Assembly: GCA_020723255.1 (NCBI GenBank)
Contig: DYJH01000006.1
Span: forward strand, 1-43,232
DNA: 43,232 nt
Reading direction: 5' to 3'
Source of the DNA: Desulfonema limicola
Lineage (GTDB): Bacteria; Desulfobacterota; Desulfobacteria; Desulfobacterales; RPRI01
Part shown: piece after piece, positions 18,254 to 26,952 of the stretch
Layout: every line of letters begins with the position of its first letter
How positions within the stretch are numbered: the stretch's first letter is position 1
Notes under the pieces: generated by a model
What the model was told of the DNA's origin: nothing
What the model saw: only the letters and a program-made list of their open reading frames with translations
Database searches by the model: none
Program-made: the position numbers and the translations under genes

Positions 18254-18811
18254 ATGATACAGATCGGCACAAGAAGACGATTGATAGTGGATGGCTTTAT
18301 AATAATGGCTATTATTGCTGCCGTTATAAATATTTATCTTCTTATGGATCTTATCGGATCTCCTATAGCACAAAAATCCGAAGCATTTATGGCGGCTGGT
18401 TCCAAATGGCAGCAATACAAAGATATGCAGGATCAAACATTAGAAGATCTGACAAAAAGTGCGGAGGCAATAGCAGCTATTTCTAATATGTGCAAGCCAA
18501 AGGCTGAAAAAGCCAAATCCACGGCAATTGCCCAGGATAATGCTGCTATCGAAGGTCAGAAAACAGACCGCATGCCGCATCTTACCGGAATTCTTCAGGT
18601 TTCAGGAACCGATGGAAGTTCAAGATTTATAGCTCTTATGGAAGGCAAACGGCTGCATAAAAATGAAAAGATTATGAATTTTACTATAAAAAACATAACG
18701 GCAAAGGGAGTGTATTTATCCCAAAACGGGCAGGAAAAATTTATTCCTGCTCCCGAAGTCTATTTTTCCCTTGGTGCGGAACAAGTCTCCGCCGGGGCTG
18801 AATCGAGGTGA
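18254..18811 (+). CDS. PilP/MshK-like pilus assembly protein, cluster A
   Basis: A 185-residue protein with an N-terminal membrane helix (VDGFIIMAIIAAVINIYLLM), a helical linker and a C-terminal beta domain (LTGILQVSGTDGSSRFIALM ... ITAKGVYLSQNGQEKFIP) like the HR domain of PilP/GspC that touches the secretin. It lies between the PilO-like gene and the secretin, which is the usual place. The stop overlaps the secretin's possible GTG start. The role as periplasmic adaptor is inferred from position and architecture. Confidence 0.65.
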   Translation: MIQIGTRRRLIVDGFIIMAIIAAVINIYLLMDLIGSPIAQKSEAFMAAGSKWQQYKDMQDQTLEDLTKSAEAIAAISNMCKPKAEKAKSTAIAQDNAAIEGQKTDRMPHLTGILQVSGTDGSSRFIALMEGKRLHKNEKIMNFTIKNITAKGVYLSQNGQEKFIPAPEVYFSLGAEQVSAGAESR

Positions 18812-18813
18812 CT

Positions 18814-20325
18814 ATGAAATATATTTCGTCACGATGTATATATTTATTATCTATATGCGTTGTTTTGTTTTTTGCAGGTTGCGCCAACATAAGGGAGGCC
18901 AGGCCTGTTAGTACGCCTGCTCTTGAAAATGTCAATCCTGCTAAAATTATAGAGAAGGAAAAGACTTCACAACTTCCGGGTCCTCCGCCTTTTTCCGAAA
19001 TATACGTTCCTGTTTCTAAAGGTCTTAAAAAAGATATCAAGCTTTTTTCAATGGCTCTCGATCAGGCTAAACTTGGCGAAGCGCTGGCGACTATTGCAAA
19101 TGAGGCGGATATTAATATGTCTGTTGATTCGGATATCGACATCGCAAGACCTGTTACCGTCCGGCTAAAAAATTTAACTATGGAAGAAGCGCTTGACATG
19201 ATAGTTGAAAAAGGGGCCGGATATACGTGGAAGTTAAAAGACGGTGTGTTGAATATATGCCGTTTTAAGGAACATATATATCAATTTGATTATCTTGATA
19301 TGGTAGGAGAAACCAACATCGATGTCGGCGGTGACATGCTGGCCTCGGGTGTTGAAGGCGCTGGAGTGAAGGGCAAATACCAGGTTAAGGCCAAGCGTGA
19401 AGGCAAAAGTTCAGATATCTGGGCAGGCATTGCCGTTGCTCTTGAAGGAATCAAGTCAGCAGATGGTGTTTTAAAAATAGATGCTAATGCAGGAATAATT
19501 TATATGCTCGATACACCTGCCAAGATTGCTGCCATGATAAGCCTGCTCGATTCATTCTCAGAAACCTTGCATCGCCAGGTTTTTATTGAAGCAAAGATAC
19601 TGGAAGTTCATCTATCGGATGACAGCCGTTACGGCCTTGACTGGTCCAAAATGTCTGCCGGCTTTAGGGCAAACGGCGGCGGGGTTATTGATAGAAACCT
19701 GCCGGATATCTTTGATCTCACGGTTAACGGCAGCGGCAGACTCTTTTTATCGACCTCGTCCCAGTTGAGCGGCGTGCTCGATTTTATAAAAACCCAGGGT
19801 GATATTTCAGTAATATCCAACCCCCATATCTCTGTGCTCAATCATCAGTCGGCAGTTCTGACCGTGGGTTATCAGTTTCCATACGGTGATGTTGATAGTG
19901 TAGATAGAGATCAGACCACCGGAGTTGTGACCATTAATTCTAAAATCAAGCGCGCCATTCTTGGCTTACAGCTTGGGCTTACTCCTCAAATATCAAGAGA
20001 CGGCATAATTACTCTTCATATAGTTCCAACAATTACAAAGATACAAGGAACTCAGGAAGTCCAGGTTGCAACGGGAGCAAATACCGTACAGAGTATTTCC
20101 AACCCGATTATCGATCTTCGTGAGCTTGCCACAACGGTAAGAGTAAAAGATGGCAATACAGTTGTTCTGGCGGGTCTAATAAGCCAGATTAAGCAGCTAA
20201 ACGATGCGGGTCTTCCCGGACTCGGTTCTCTTCCATATATTAAAAATTTATTTCGTAACATGAAAAATCTTCAAGATAACCAGGAACTCGTGATTTTTAT
20301 TACGCCTTATATTAAGAAAATCTAA
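18814..20325 (+). CDS. mshL: MshL-type lipoprotein secretin, cluster A
   Basis: Outer-membrane secretin of about 503 residues. A lipobox (CVVLFFAGCANI) gives an acylated Cys23. An STN-like domain (ALATIANEADINMSVDSDID) is followed by the secretin domain: QVFIEAKILEVHLSDDSRYG, VISNPHISVLNHQSAVLTVG, TTVRVKDGNTVVLAGLIS and LPGLGSLPYIKNLF, ending with ELVIFITPYIKKI. The ORF track begins at a GTG at 18808; the ATG at 18814 has GAGGTGA at proper distance and is preferred. It forms the pilus exit pore in MSHA-like systems. It lacks the Gly/Ser-rich insertion of the cluster B secretin. Confidence 0.9.
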   Translation: MKYISSRCIYLLSICVVLFFAGCANIREARPVSTPALENVNPAKIIEKEKTSQLPGPPPFSEIYVPVSKGLKKDIKLFSMALDQAKLGEALATIANEADINMSVDSDIDIARPVTVRLKNLTMEEALDMIVEKGAGYTWKLKDGVLNICRFKEHIYQFDYLDMVGETNIDVGGDMLASGVEGAGVKGKYQVKAKREGKSSDIWAGIAVALEGIKSADGVLKIDANAGIIYMLDTPAKIAAMISLLDSFSETLHRQVFIEAKILEVHLSDDSRYGLDWSKMSAGFRANGGGVIDRNLPDIFDLTVNGSGRLFLSTSSQLSGVLDFIKTQGDISVISNPHISVLNHQSAVLTVGYQFPYGDVDSVDRDQTTGVVTINSKIKRAILGLQLGLTPQISRDGIITLHIVPTITKIQGTQEVQVATGANTVQSISNPIIDLRELATTVRVKDGNTVVLAGLISQIKQLNDAGLPGLGSLPYIKNLFRNMKNLQDNQELVIFITPYIKKI

Positions 20326-20354
20326 AAATTAACAATCAACAAAGGAAGGGAAAA

Positions 20355-20939
20355 ATGCAAAAACTCAGGTTACACGGCAATCAGAAAGGTTTTACATTGG
20401 TTGAAATTGCAATAGTGCTGGTTATTATCGGTTTGCTTATAGGCGGCATTCTGAAGGGTCAGGAAATGATCCAGAACGCCAAGATTAAGCGAGTCCAGAA
20501 ACAGGCTGATGAGATCAGGGCGGCTATGAACAGCTACCAGGATCGTTATGGCGCTCTTCCCGGCGATGATTCTGCTCCTACTGCTCACACTGGAGTTGCC
20601 GGTTTGACGGCAGGCAATAATAACGGGCAGATAAATGGCACAGGTCCTGCTAATGCCGAAGCTCTTTATATGTGCCGGCATTTAGCAGCTGCTAACCTTA
20701 TTTCAGGAACACCAACTATGGCTTCTTGTCCGCAAAATACTTTTGGAGGCGGAGCCTTCGTTCAATGGACAACATATGGAGGCATAACAGCCAACTGGAT
20801 AACTTTCACGCAGATACCCGCTGAAGTTGCAAGGGTCATTGATACGAGCATGGATGACGGTGCGAACGGCACAGGCACGGTGCAGGCAAGCGCTGCTTAT
20901 ATCAATGGCACGACAGTAACTACTTATATCCGTTTATAG
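20355..20939 (+). CDS. type IV prepilin-like protein, cluster A
   Basis: A 194-residue prepilin with a 12-residue leader ending NQKG before FTLVEIAIVLVIIGLLIGG, the prepilin peptidase site and hydrophobic helix; Glu5 of the mature form is present. The globular part begins RAAMNSYQDRYGALPGDDSA and contains a Gly/Asn-rich loop (GLTAGNNNGQINGTG) and two cysteines (MCRHLAA; ASCPQN) that could form a disulphide. AAGGAAGGG lies just before the ATG. It is the likely main subunit of cluster A because it has the strongest ribosome site and is followed by a stable stem-loop. Confidence 0.9.
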   Translation: MQKLRLHGNQKGFTLVEIAIVLVIIGLLIGGILKGQEMIQNAKIKRVQKQADEIRAAMNSYQDRYGALPGDDSAPTAHTGVAGLTAGNNNGQINGTGPANAEALYMCRHLAAANLISGTPTMASCPQNTFGGGAFVQWTTYGGITANWITFTQIPAEVARVIDTSMDDGANGTGTVQASAAYINGTTVTTYIRL

Positions 20940-20958
20940 TTTTTAAGTACAGTTAAAC

Positions 20959-21006
20959 ATCCGGCGGCTTTGTAAAAAGTATCATATTTTTACAAAGCCG
21001 CCGGAT
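20959..21006. terminator. perfect 20-bp stem-loop between two prepilin genes
   Basis: ATCCGGCGGCTTTGTAAAAA and its exact complement TTTTTACAAAGCCGCCGGAT flank an eight-base loop. The stem lies 19 bases after the first prepilin stop. No T-run follows on the plus strand, so it may stabilise the 3' end of the pilin mRNA or attenuate transcription rather than act as a classic terminator. Confidence 0.7.
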
Positions 21007-21031
21007 ATTCCACAGACTATAAAAGCAGTTT

Positions 21032-21910
21032 ATGACTATTAATAAGGAAAAAGGTTTTACCTTAATAGAGATTGCCATTGTTATGGTAATAATTGGCATT
21101 CTTGTGGGCAGCAGCATTCCGATAATGCGGGTGCTTCATGAACGAAAATTGAGGGAGCAAAACCTTGAATATCTCCAGCAGGCAAAAGAAGCAATAATAA
21201 ACTTTGCGATAATTAACGGGCGGCTGCCTTTGGAGGATATTACTATTCCTGCTATTCCTCCTGTTCCTCCGGATGGTCATGAGGATGCGGGCTCGGCCGG
21301 CAATCCTAACGGAAATTTGCCTTATTTGGATCTCAATCTTCCGGCAACCGATCCTTATGGCCGGGTCCTTAAGTATATAGTTAACGGCGGCCTGACAATC
21401 AACAGACAAACAACCTGTAATACCCTGTTAACAGGTCTTGCCGGCAACCCGCTGGCAGTTGATGCTGGAGGAGCTGTTACTGCATTTCCCGTGGCTGCTG
21501 TTCTTATCAGCAATGGTCCTACAACGCCCTTTAATTTGGTTGTCGGCGCATTTAGCGGAAATAATGCGACAGGAAGTCCCAATTATATAAAGTCGTTTCT
21601 TACAAATAGTTTTGATGATGAGGCAGTATATATCGGAGGGTTTGAACTATATGGAAAAGTTTGCGGTAATTTCACAACCGCTTCAATAAATAATACTTCT
21701 GCCGCACCTGTATATGTGCGAAAGATAGGACCTGGAACTCCCGCCAATGTTGGAATGCTGTCAGCCGGCAGCATAGCAACATATACGTTTACACCAGGAA
21801 CTCAGATCGGTATATATAACAATCTATCCGGTACCCCGCCAACTGTTGGCTCAAACCCAGCCACTCCGGTTATTGCAGCCGGTGAAGGGCTTGTTATAAC
21901 TATTCCTTAG
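21032..21910 (+). CDS. type IV prepilin or pseudopilin, cluster A
   Basis: A 292-residue prepilin with a short leader (MTINKEKG) before FTLIEIAIVMVIIGILVGSS; mature Glu5 is present. The globular domain includes a proline-rich loop (ITIPAIPPVPPDGHED) and a DPYGRVLKYI motif common in pseudopilins. Two cysteines lie far apart (TTCNTLL; GKVCGNF). The C-terminal third is rich in Thr, Gly and Pro. It is larger than a major pilin and lies behind a stem-loop, which suits a minor or tip subunit. Its stop is four bases from the stop of the convergent mshG gene. Confidence 0.85.
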   Translation: MTINKEKGFTLIEIAIVMVIIGILVGSSIPIMRVLHERKLREQNLEYLQQAKEAIINFAIINGRLPLEDITIPAIPPVPPDGHEDAGSAGNPNGNLPYLDLNLPATDPYGRVLKYIVNGGLTINRQTTCNTLLTGLAGNPLAVDAGGAVTAFPVAAVLISNGPTTPFNLVVGAFSGNNATGSPNYIKSFLTNSFDDEAVYIGGFELYGKVCGNFTTASINNTSAAPVYVRKIGPGTPANVGMLSAGSIATYTFTPGTQIGIYNNLSGTPPTVGSNPATPVIAAGEGLVITIP

Positions 21911-21914
21911 ATGT

Positions 21915-23123
21915 TTACTTAAATTTACTAATAACATCATACAAAGGCAGCAAAATAGAAACGGCGATAAGGCCGAATACGCCGCCCAGAAAAACTATGG
22001 AAAGCGGTTCCATCAGGTTTATCAAAGTTTGAACAGACCGTTTGACTTCGTTATTAAAATAATTGCCAAGCCTGGTAAAAGCCACATCAAGTGTTCCTGT
22101 GATTTCGCCATTTTTTATAGAACCGAGCAAAAGAGGAGGAAATCCTCCGGCCTTATCGAAGCCATCGGCAATTGTAAGTCCATTCTGAATGTTCTCGTAA
22201 GCTTTCTTCAGCCGTCCTTCAAGAAAAAGGTTTCCAAGAATATTATCTGTTAAAGTTTCGAAGATGCTGTGAAGGTTCATGCCCGCAGAGTACATGGCAG
22301 CAAAATTCTGGCTCAGTCTGGCCATTACGATATTGGTGGCAATATGTCCGAAAACAGGAATCTTCAGCAGGTACTGATGGATCAGAATCTTTCCTTGTTT
22401 TGTTTTCCCGAATGCCAGAAACAAAATCACAAAAACGGCAAGACATATGATGCTGTAAAGCCAGTTTTCTTTCACAAAGGTGCTTATGAAAAGCAAAGCC
22501 CGGGTTACAGCCGGCAGAGGAATGCCCATCTCTTTGAGCATAGCGGCCATTTTGGGCAGCACATAGCCTACCCATACTGCGATTACTCCAAAAAGGGAAA
22601 GAATGATAAACGAAGGATAAATTGTGGCGCGCTTTATGGTGGACCGGATATCTTCTTTCCATTCCAGAAATTCAGCAAGTTTTTTAATACTATTATGTAA
22701 TATGCCGGATAGTTCCCCCATGCGAATGATGCCGATATCAAGCTTTTGAAACACCTTTGGAAAACGACTCATGGCTTCGTGTATTGAGGAGCCTCCCTCT
22801 ATGGACGTCTTCAATTCTGCGATTATTTTGCACAGAACCTTGCTTGGAATAATTTTTTCACTTTCTTCAAGAGCAGAAAGAACGGAAAAGCCCAGCTCCA
22901 GCGTTTGGGAAAGCCGGTAATAGAATTCTATTAATATGCGCGGTTTAACTGTGCCTGAAAGCAGTTTCTCCGCGCCCATGCCTCCTTTTGTCAGGCGGCT
23001 ATCAACCAGCGTGAGTCCGGCTTCGCTTAAACGTTTTTCTAGTTCCTTATCGGTAGCAGCATATACAGCGCCTTTTTTCAACTCTCCTTTGCCGTCAACG
23101 GCTTTGTACTTGAACTCAGGCAT
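21915..23123 (-). CDS. mshG: MshG/PilC/GspF-type inner-membrane platform protein, cluster A
   Basis: A 402-residue polytopic protein. It starts MPEFKYKAVDGKGELKKG, as is usual for the family, and has two T2SSF repeats: LIEFYYRLSQTLELGFSVLSA and, after the first membrane pair, MARLSQNFAAMYSAGMNLHS. Membrane helices are seen near 170-195, 220-240 and at the C-terminus (IVFLGGVFGLIAVSILLPLY). It anchors pilin subunits and receives the ATPase motion. It overlaps the mshE gene by eight bases, so the pair is translationally coupled. Confidence 0.93.
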   Translation of the reverse strand: MPEFKYKAVDGKGELKKGAVYAATDKELEKRLSEAGLTLVDSRLTKGGMGAEKLLSGTVKPRILIEFYYRLSQTLELGFSVLSALEESEKIIPSKVLCKIIAELKTSIEGGSSIHEAMSRFPKVFQKLDIGIIRMGELSGILHNSIKKLAEFLEWKEDIRSTIKRATIYPSFIILSLFGVIAVWVGYVLPKMAAMLKEMGIPLPAVTRALLFISTFVKENWLYSIICLAVFVILFLAFGKTKQGKILIHQYLLKIPVFGHIATNIVMARLSQNFAAMYSAGMNLHSIFETLTDNILGNLFLEGRLKKAYENIQNGLTIADGFDKAGGFPPLLLGSIKNGEITGTLDVAFTRLGNYFNNEVKRSVQTLINLMEPLSIVFLGGVFGLIAVSILLPLYDVISKFK

Positions 23124-25563
23124 ATGCCACCACTCTCAGAACTTCTTCCAGAGATGTTATTCCGCATTGAATCTTTCTTAATGCCTGTTTGAGCAGCAGG
23201 CTGGTTCCTGATTTAACAGCAGCGTCTTCTATCGCGCTTTGGGTAGCTCCTGAAAAGATCAGTTCCAGGATCTCACGGTTTATCATAATGATCTCATAAA
23301 CGGCTATCCTGCCGCTGTATCCGGAATTGTTGCAGATATCGCATCCGACGGCTTTTAGCATTTCGGCAGGAGGTTCTAAGCCGTTTTTGATGAAAATTTC
23401 TTTATCTTCCTCTTGCGTAAATCGTACAGCAGCGCAGTGCGGGCACAACTTCCTAAGAAGCCTCTGTGCTGCTATCATTGACAAGGACGATGCCAGCATA
23501 CTTGGATTTACGCCAAGATCGGTCAGCCTGTTTATTGCAGATGCCGCATCATTTGTGTGCAAAGTTGATAAAACAAGATGCCCGGTAATAGAAGCGCGGA
23601 TGGCAAGTTCTGCAGTTTCCTGATCCCTGATTTCACCGACCAGTATAACATCAGGATCCTGACGCATTGCCGAACGAAGCGCACTTGCGAAGGTTAATCC
23701 GGCTTTGGGATTTACCGCAGTCTGTCTGATTGTGGGAATGACGTATTCAATAGGATCTTCTACGGTCATAACATTAATATGAGGGCTGTTTATTGTCATG
23801 AGGGCCGAATACAAAGTTGTGGTTTTGCCTGAACCTGTAGGACCGGTAACAAGTATCAAACCATAGGGACGATGGATGCCCTTTTTGAATCTTGCGTGAT
23901 CCTCCTTCTCAAAACCAAGCCTTTCCAGGTTTCCCACAACTCCGCTGTATATTAAAAGCCTCATAACAACCGTTTCGCCTAGATGAGTGGGAAAAGTGGA
24001 AATACGGATGTTGACATCTTCACCTTTACCGGAAAATTTGAATCGGCCGTCAAGTGGGATGTTAGGATTTGAGATGTCCATATCTCCCATAATTTTAAAG
24101 CGCGTAATCAGGCTCTGCTGAAATTGCTTAGGGAAAAGATATTTCTGATGCAAAACGCCGTCAACACGGTAATAGACTCTCACAAGATTGGTGTCTGCCA
24201 CGATATGTATATCGCTTGCATTAAGAACTCTTCCTTTTTCAATGATAAGATCAGCAAGTTTTATATTCTGACTCTCATTAAATCCGGCCCCCGTGATACT
24301 GGATCTGATTATGTTATCGATTTCTTCGTCTATAATGGCGGCCGTTTTATAATATAACTCAATAGAATTCTGTATCCATTCCTTTGGCGCAATGTAAGAT
24401 TCTACCCGGCAGTTTGTCATTCTGCTCAGGTTGTCATTAACTATTACATCAAAAGGGTTGGATGTGGCTATCTTGATGGTTTGTCCGTCTTTGGCAAACG
24501 GGAATATTTTATGGGCCGTTACAAATTTTTCAGGAATGCTTGCTATGAGATCGAAATCAATTTTTATGCCTGATATATCTACAATTTTGGCGCCGCTTTG
24601 TACCGCAAGGGCCATCTGCATCTGCTCTTCGCTTATCCAGTCGAGGCGAACCAATACACTTCCCAGCATTACCCCGGTTCTTTTTGCTTCCATGAGCGCC
24701 ATCTCAAGCTGGTCGTTTCCGATAAAACCCATCTCAAGCAATATGTCGCCTATCCGCTTTTTTGCCATTGCTTTATCGCCGGGTTGTGCAGGCGAGGCTG
24801 ATATACGGATATTTATGCCGCCGCCTTTACCGGAAAACTTGATGCGGCCTTCAAGAGGAAGATCGGATTTTTCAATATTTATGTTCCCCATGATTTTAAA
24901 ACGTGTGATCAGACCCTGTTGAAAGTGTTTGGGAAAAGTGTATTCCTGAAGTATTTTATTATCTGTGCGGTAATGGATTCTTACCATATTGGTGTCTGAA
25001 ACCATATTTATATCGCCGGCATCAAGCACCCGCCCTTTTTCTATGAGCAGATCGGCCAGTCTTATATTGCTGTTTTCATCAAGCTGTTTACCGGCAGGCA
25101 ATGAACCGGCGATCCTGGCGATTTCTTCATCAATTTTAGACAGGCCTTTATAATGCTGTGTTATAGAGTTTATTATCCACTTGCTTGAAGCAATGTAAAA
25201 CTCTATCCTGCAGCCTGTCATCCGCTCAAGATTGTCCCTAACTATAACATCATAAGGATTTGATGTAGCAACCTTTATAGTTTTTCCATCTTGTGATAAA
25301 GGGAGTATGCAGTGGGTTGCAGCAAAAGATTCGGGAATTCGTGCAATCAGGCTGTAATCAATAACTGCGTTTGATGTGTCCATTATGTTTGCTCCGCTAT
25401 GAACAGACATAGCCGTATGCATTTTTTCTTCAGTTATGAATCCCATGCGGAGTAAAACATTTCCCAGCATTGCTCCGGTTCTTATTGTTTCAGCAAGCGC
25501 CTTTTCGAGCTGGCTCTTCTCTATAAATTTCATTTCCAGTAATATGTCGCCAAATTTTTTCAT
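23116..25563 (-). CDS. mshE: MshE-type assembly ATPase with tandem-duplicated N-terminal half, cluster A
   Basis: The assembly ATPase of the MSHA-like machine, unusually long at 815 residues against about 570 for the family. Residues 1-265 and 266-530 align without a gap at an offset of 267: GDILLEM/GDILLEM, NPYDVIVRDNL/NPFDVIVNDNL, LADLLIEKGRVL/LADLIIEKGRVL, SLITRFKIMGD/GLITRFKIMGN. Each copy has an MshEN domain and an N2 domain. The second copy starts MAKKRIGDILLEMG, like a buried start. The ATPase domain occurs once: Walker A GPTGSGKTT (574-582), Walker B VILVGEIRD, a tetracysteine zinc site CPHC...CDIC. Copy 1 has lost the SDIH motif (AGDIN) and the GExxVxR end. The start ATG overlaps the TPR gene by four bases. 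Confidence 0.95.
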   Translation of the reverse strand: MKKFGDILLEMKFIEKSQLEKALAETIRTGAMLGNVLLRMGFITEEKMHTAMSVHSGANIMDTSNAVIDYSLIARIPESFAATHCILPLSQDGKTIKVATSNPYDVIVRDNLERMTGCRIEFYIASSKWIINSITQHYKGLSKIDEEIARIAGSLPAGKQLDENSNIRLADLLIEKGRVLDAGDINMVSDTNMVRIHYRTDNKILQEYTFPKHFQQGLITRFKIMGNINIEKSDLPLEGRIKFSGKGGGINIRISASPAQPGDKAMAKKRIGDILLEMGFIGNDQLEMALMEAKRTGVMLGSVLVRLDWISEEQMQMALAVQSGAKIVDISGIKIDFDLIASIPEKFVTAHKIFPFAKDGQTIKIATSNPFDVIVNDNLSRMTNCRVESYIAPKEWIQNSIELYYKTAAIIDEEIDNIIRSSITGAGFNESQNIKLADLIIEKGRVLNASDIHIVADTNLVRVYYRVDGVLHQKYLFPKQFQQSLITRFKIMGDMDISNPNIPLDGRFKFSGKGEDVNIRISTFPTHLGETVVMRLLIYSGVVGNLERLGFEKEDHARFKKGIHRPYGLILVTGPTGSGKTTTLYSALMTINSPHINVMTVEDPIEYVIPTIRQTAVNPKAGLTFASALRSAMRQDPDVILVGEIRDQETAELAIRASITGHLVLSTLHTNDAASAINRLTDLGVNPSMLASSLSMIAAQRLLRKLCPHCAAVRFTQEEDKEIFIKNGLEPPAEMLKAVGCDICNNSGYSGRIAVYEIIMINREILELIFSGATQSAIEDAAVKSGTSLLLKQALRKIQCGITSLEEVLRVVAYA
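23974..24768 (-). repeat. second copy of the MshEN-N2 unit within mshE
   Basis: Residues 266-530 of the ATPase. This copy retains the canonical ASDIH motif, YYRVDGVL and HLGETVVMRLL, and continues directly into the Walker A domain, so it is the ancestral N-terminal half. Confidence 0.9.
24769..25563 (-). repeat. first, diverged copy of the MshEN-N2 unit within mshE
   Basis: Residues 1-265. It aligns with residues 268-532 at constant offset, but its ATPase-contacting residues have changed (AGDIN for ASDIH, PGDKAMAKK for LGETVVMRL), so it looks like an added regulatory or scaffold domain. Confidence 0.9.
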
Positions 25564-26663
25564 TTGATATTATTCAGTTCCTTTTCAGTAAATGCTGTTA
25601 AAAGCAGCACACGGTCTTCAACGGATTTTTTTTCTTTATCGGACGACCAGCCGTTTTTTTCAAGAAATGTCCGATAATACCGTAGAGCATCTTTGTAATT
25701 TTTCATTTTGTCATAAAGTATTGCCATGTTGAATATGAGTGTGGTGCTTCCCGGATCTTTTTTTTCTGCCATCTCATAGGATTGCTTCGCTTCATCTAAT
25801 CGTCCGAGCCGGCTCAGAGCTGCTGCTTTATGGCAATAGATGTCAAACAAAGGCGCATCTGCAATTTTTTGCGCATCGTCCAGCAGAGAAATTGCTAAAT
25901 CGGGTTTACCTGTTTCTATTCCGGCTATAGCCAGATTGACCATAACAAGCGGGTTGTTTCGTTCATTTTCATATAAGTCATAAAGAATCGGCAAAGCAGA
26001 GGCAAACTCCCGGTTTTCCAGATATGCACAAGAAAGGTTAAACAGCGCATCTCTGTTTTTAGGGTCTTTATCAAGCACCTGCCGGTAAATCATTATAGCT
26101 TCTTTGATTCTGTTCTGCCTGTGATATTGAACTGCTTTTTCATAAAAAGGTTTTATAAGTTCATTTTTTATAGTAGTTTGATGCGGGGAAAATCCGGACG
26201 AAGAGGGCAGGGCGGAAGGCGTTTTTTGTGTTGGTTTTGGCGATAATTCAGGCTTTGATGGCGTATTTGGTTTTTTTTCTGCTTTTTTGAAAGTATCTTT
26301 TGTTTGTGCGGGGAGCTGCGAAGCTGGTTTTCCCGGCAAATTTATTTGGACCTCATTATTTTTTGCCTCTTGCACAGACGAAATACCGGCTGGCTGAAGA
26401 GATCCGGCAGTCAGATGTTCCTGTGTCGCCGTCACAAGATCAGGAGCCTGGGGCAGGGGAGGGCTTATTCTTTTTGGCGAAAGCATGTCGGTTAAATATG
26501 GAAGCGCAAGGCCTATAGCTATTGCAAGACATGCTATTAATCCATAAATTATAAACTTTGTTTTTGGTTGAATTTTACCGGTTTTATTAAACAAAGGTGG
26601 CGGAGTATTTAGACGCTGGTTTTCCTTTTCTTTTTTTCTTAAGGCCGCATTAAGCAGGCTCAT
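25560..26663 (-). CDS. MshN-like TPR membrane protein, cluster A
   Basis: About 367 residues from the ATG at 26663. The start SLLNAALRKKEKENQR resembles the N-terminus of MshN. A membrane helix (KFIIYGLIACLAIAIGLALPY) is followed by a Pro/Lys/Ser-rich linker and at least four tetratricopeptide repeats (YHRQNRIKEAIMIYRQVLDK, NRDALFNLSCAYLENREFAS, and later units). The ORF track starts 21 codons earlier at 26726, but that extension overlaps a dispersed repeat, while 26663 has GGGGGAAAG before it. It lies between mshM and mshE, exactly where mshN occurs in Vibrio. It probably scaffolds the periplasmic part of the machine. Confidence 0.8.
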   Translation of the reverse strand: MSLLNAALRKKEKENQRLNTPPPLFNKTGKIQPKTKFIIYGLIACLAIAIGLALPYLTDMLSPKRISPPLPQAPDLVTATQEHLTAGSLQPAGISSVQEAKNNEVQINLPGKPASQLPAQTKDTFKKAEKKPNTPSKPELSPKPTQKTPSALPSSSGFSPHQTTIKNELIKPFYEKAVQYHRQNRIKEAIMIYRQVLDKDPKNRDALFNLSCAYLENREFASALPILYDLYENERNNPLVMVNLAIAGIETGKPDLAISLLDDAQKIADAPLFDIYCHKAAALSRLGRLDEAKQSYEMAEKKDPGSTTLIFNMAILYDKMKNYKDALRYYRTFLEKNGWSSDKEKKSVEDRVLLLTAFTEKELNNIK

Positions 26664-26710
26664 CTTTCCCCCATAAACGCTAAGTGATTTTATCAAGTTT
26701 GTTAATAAAA

Positions 26711-26889
26711 ATAGAATATCGAACAAGAAATTTCGAATTATGAAATTTTAGTTCTTACTCTTTGCAGTTTTAATGCTTGTAACAAATATTGATATTAGTT
26801 AATCGTTTTCATCAATTAAAGGTTCAGCTTTTGATTCCGGCTTTATTAAATTTGCTTTCATAATCATTATTCCTTGTTCGATATTCTAT
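26711..26889. repeat. inverted pair of the GAATATCGAACAAG repeat family
   Basis: ATAGAATATCGAACAAG at 26711-26727 and its exact complement at 26873-26889 form a 17-bp inverted repeat across the mshN-mshM gap. Related sequences occur at about 35015-35050 and 36838-36885, so this is a dispersed family. Confidence 0.6.
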
Positions 26890-26952
26890 ATTCAAATTAC
26901 ATTTATAGCTTTTATGGATCGTTTTCCCCGTAAACTTCAATAGTTGCTTTAT

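Noticed and set aside
18238-18486. 82-residue plus-strand ORF in another frame of the pilP-like gene
   Set aside because: It overlaps almost fully the better-supported PilP-like frame, which has the membrane helix and coupling to the secretin.
22243-22700. Overlapping ORFs on both strands within mshG (139 and 143 residues)
   Set aside because: They are alternative frames of a gene with clear GspF homology; composition and lack of motifs mark them as shadows.
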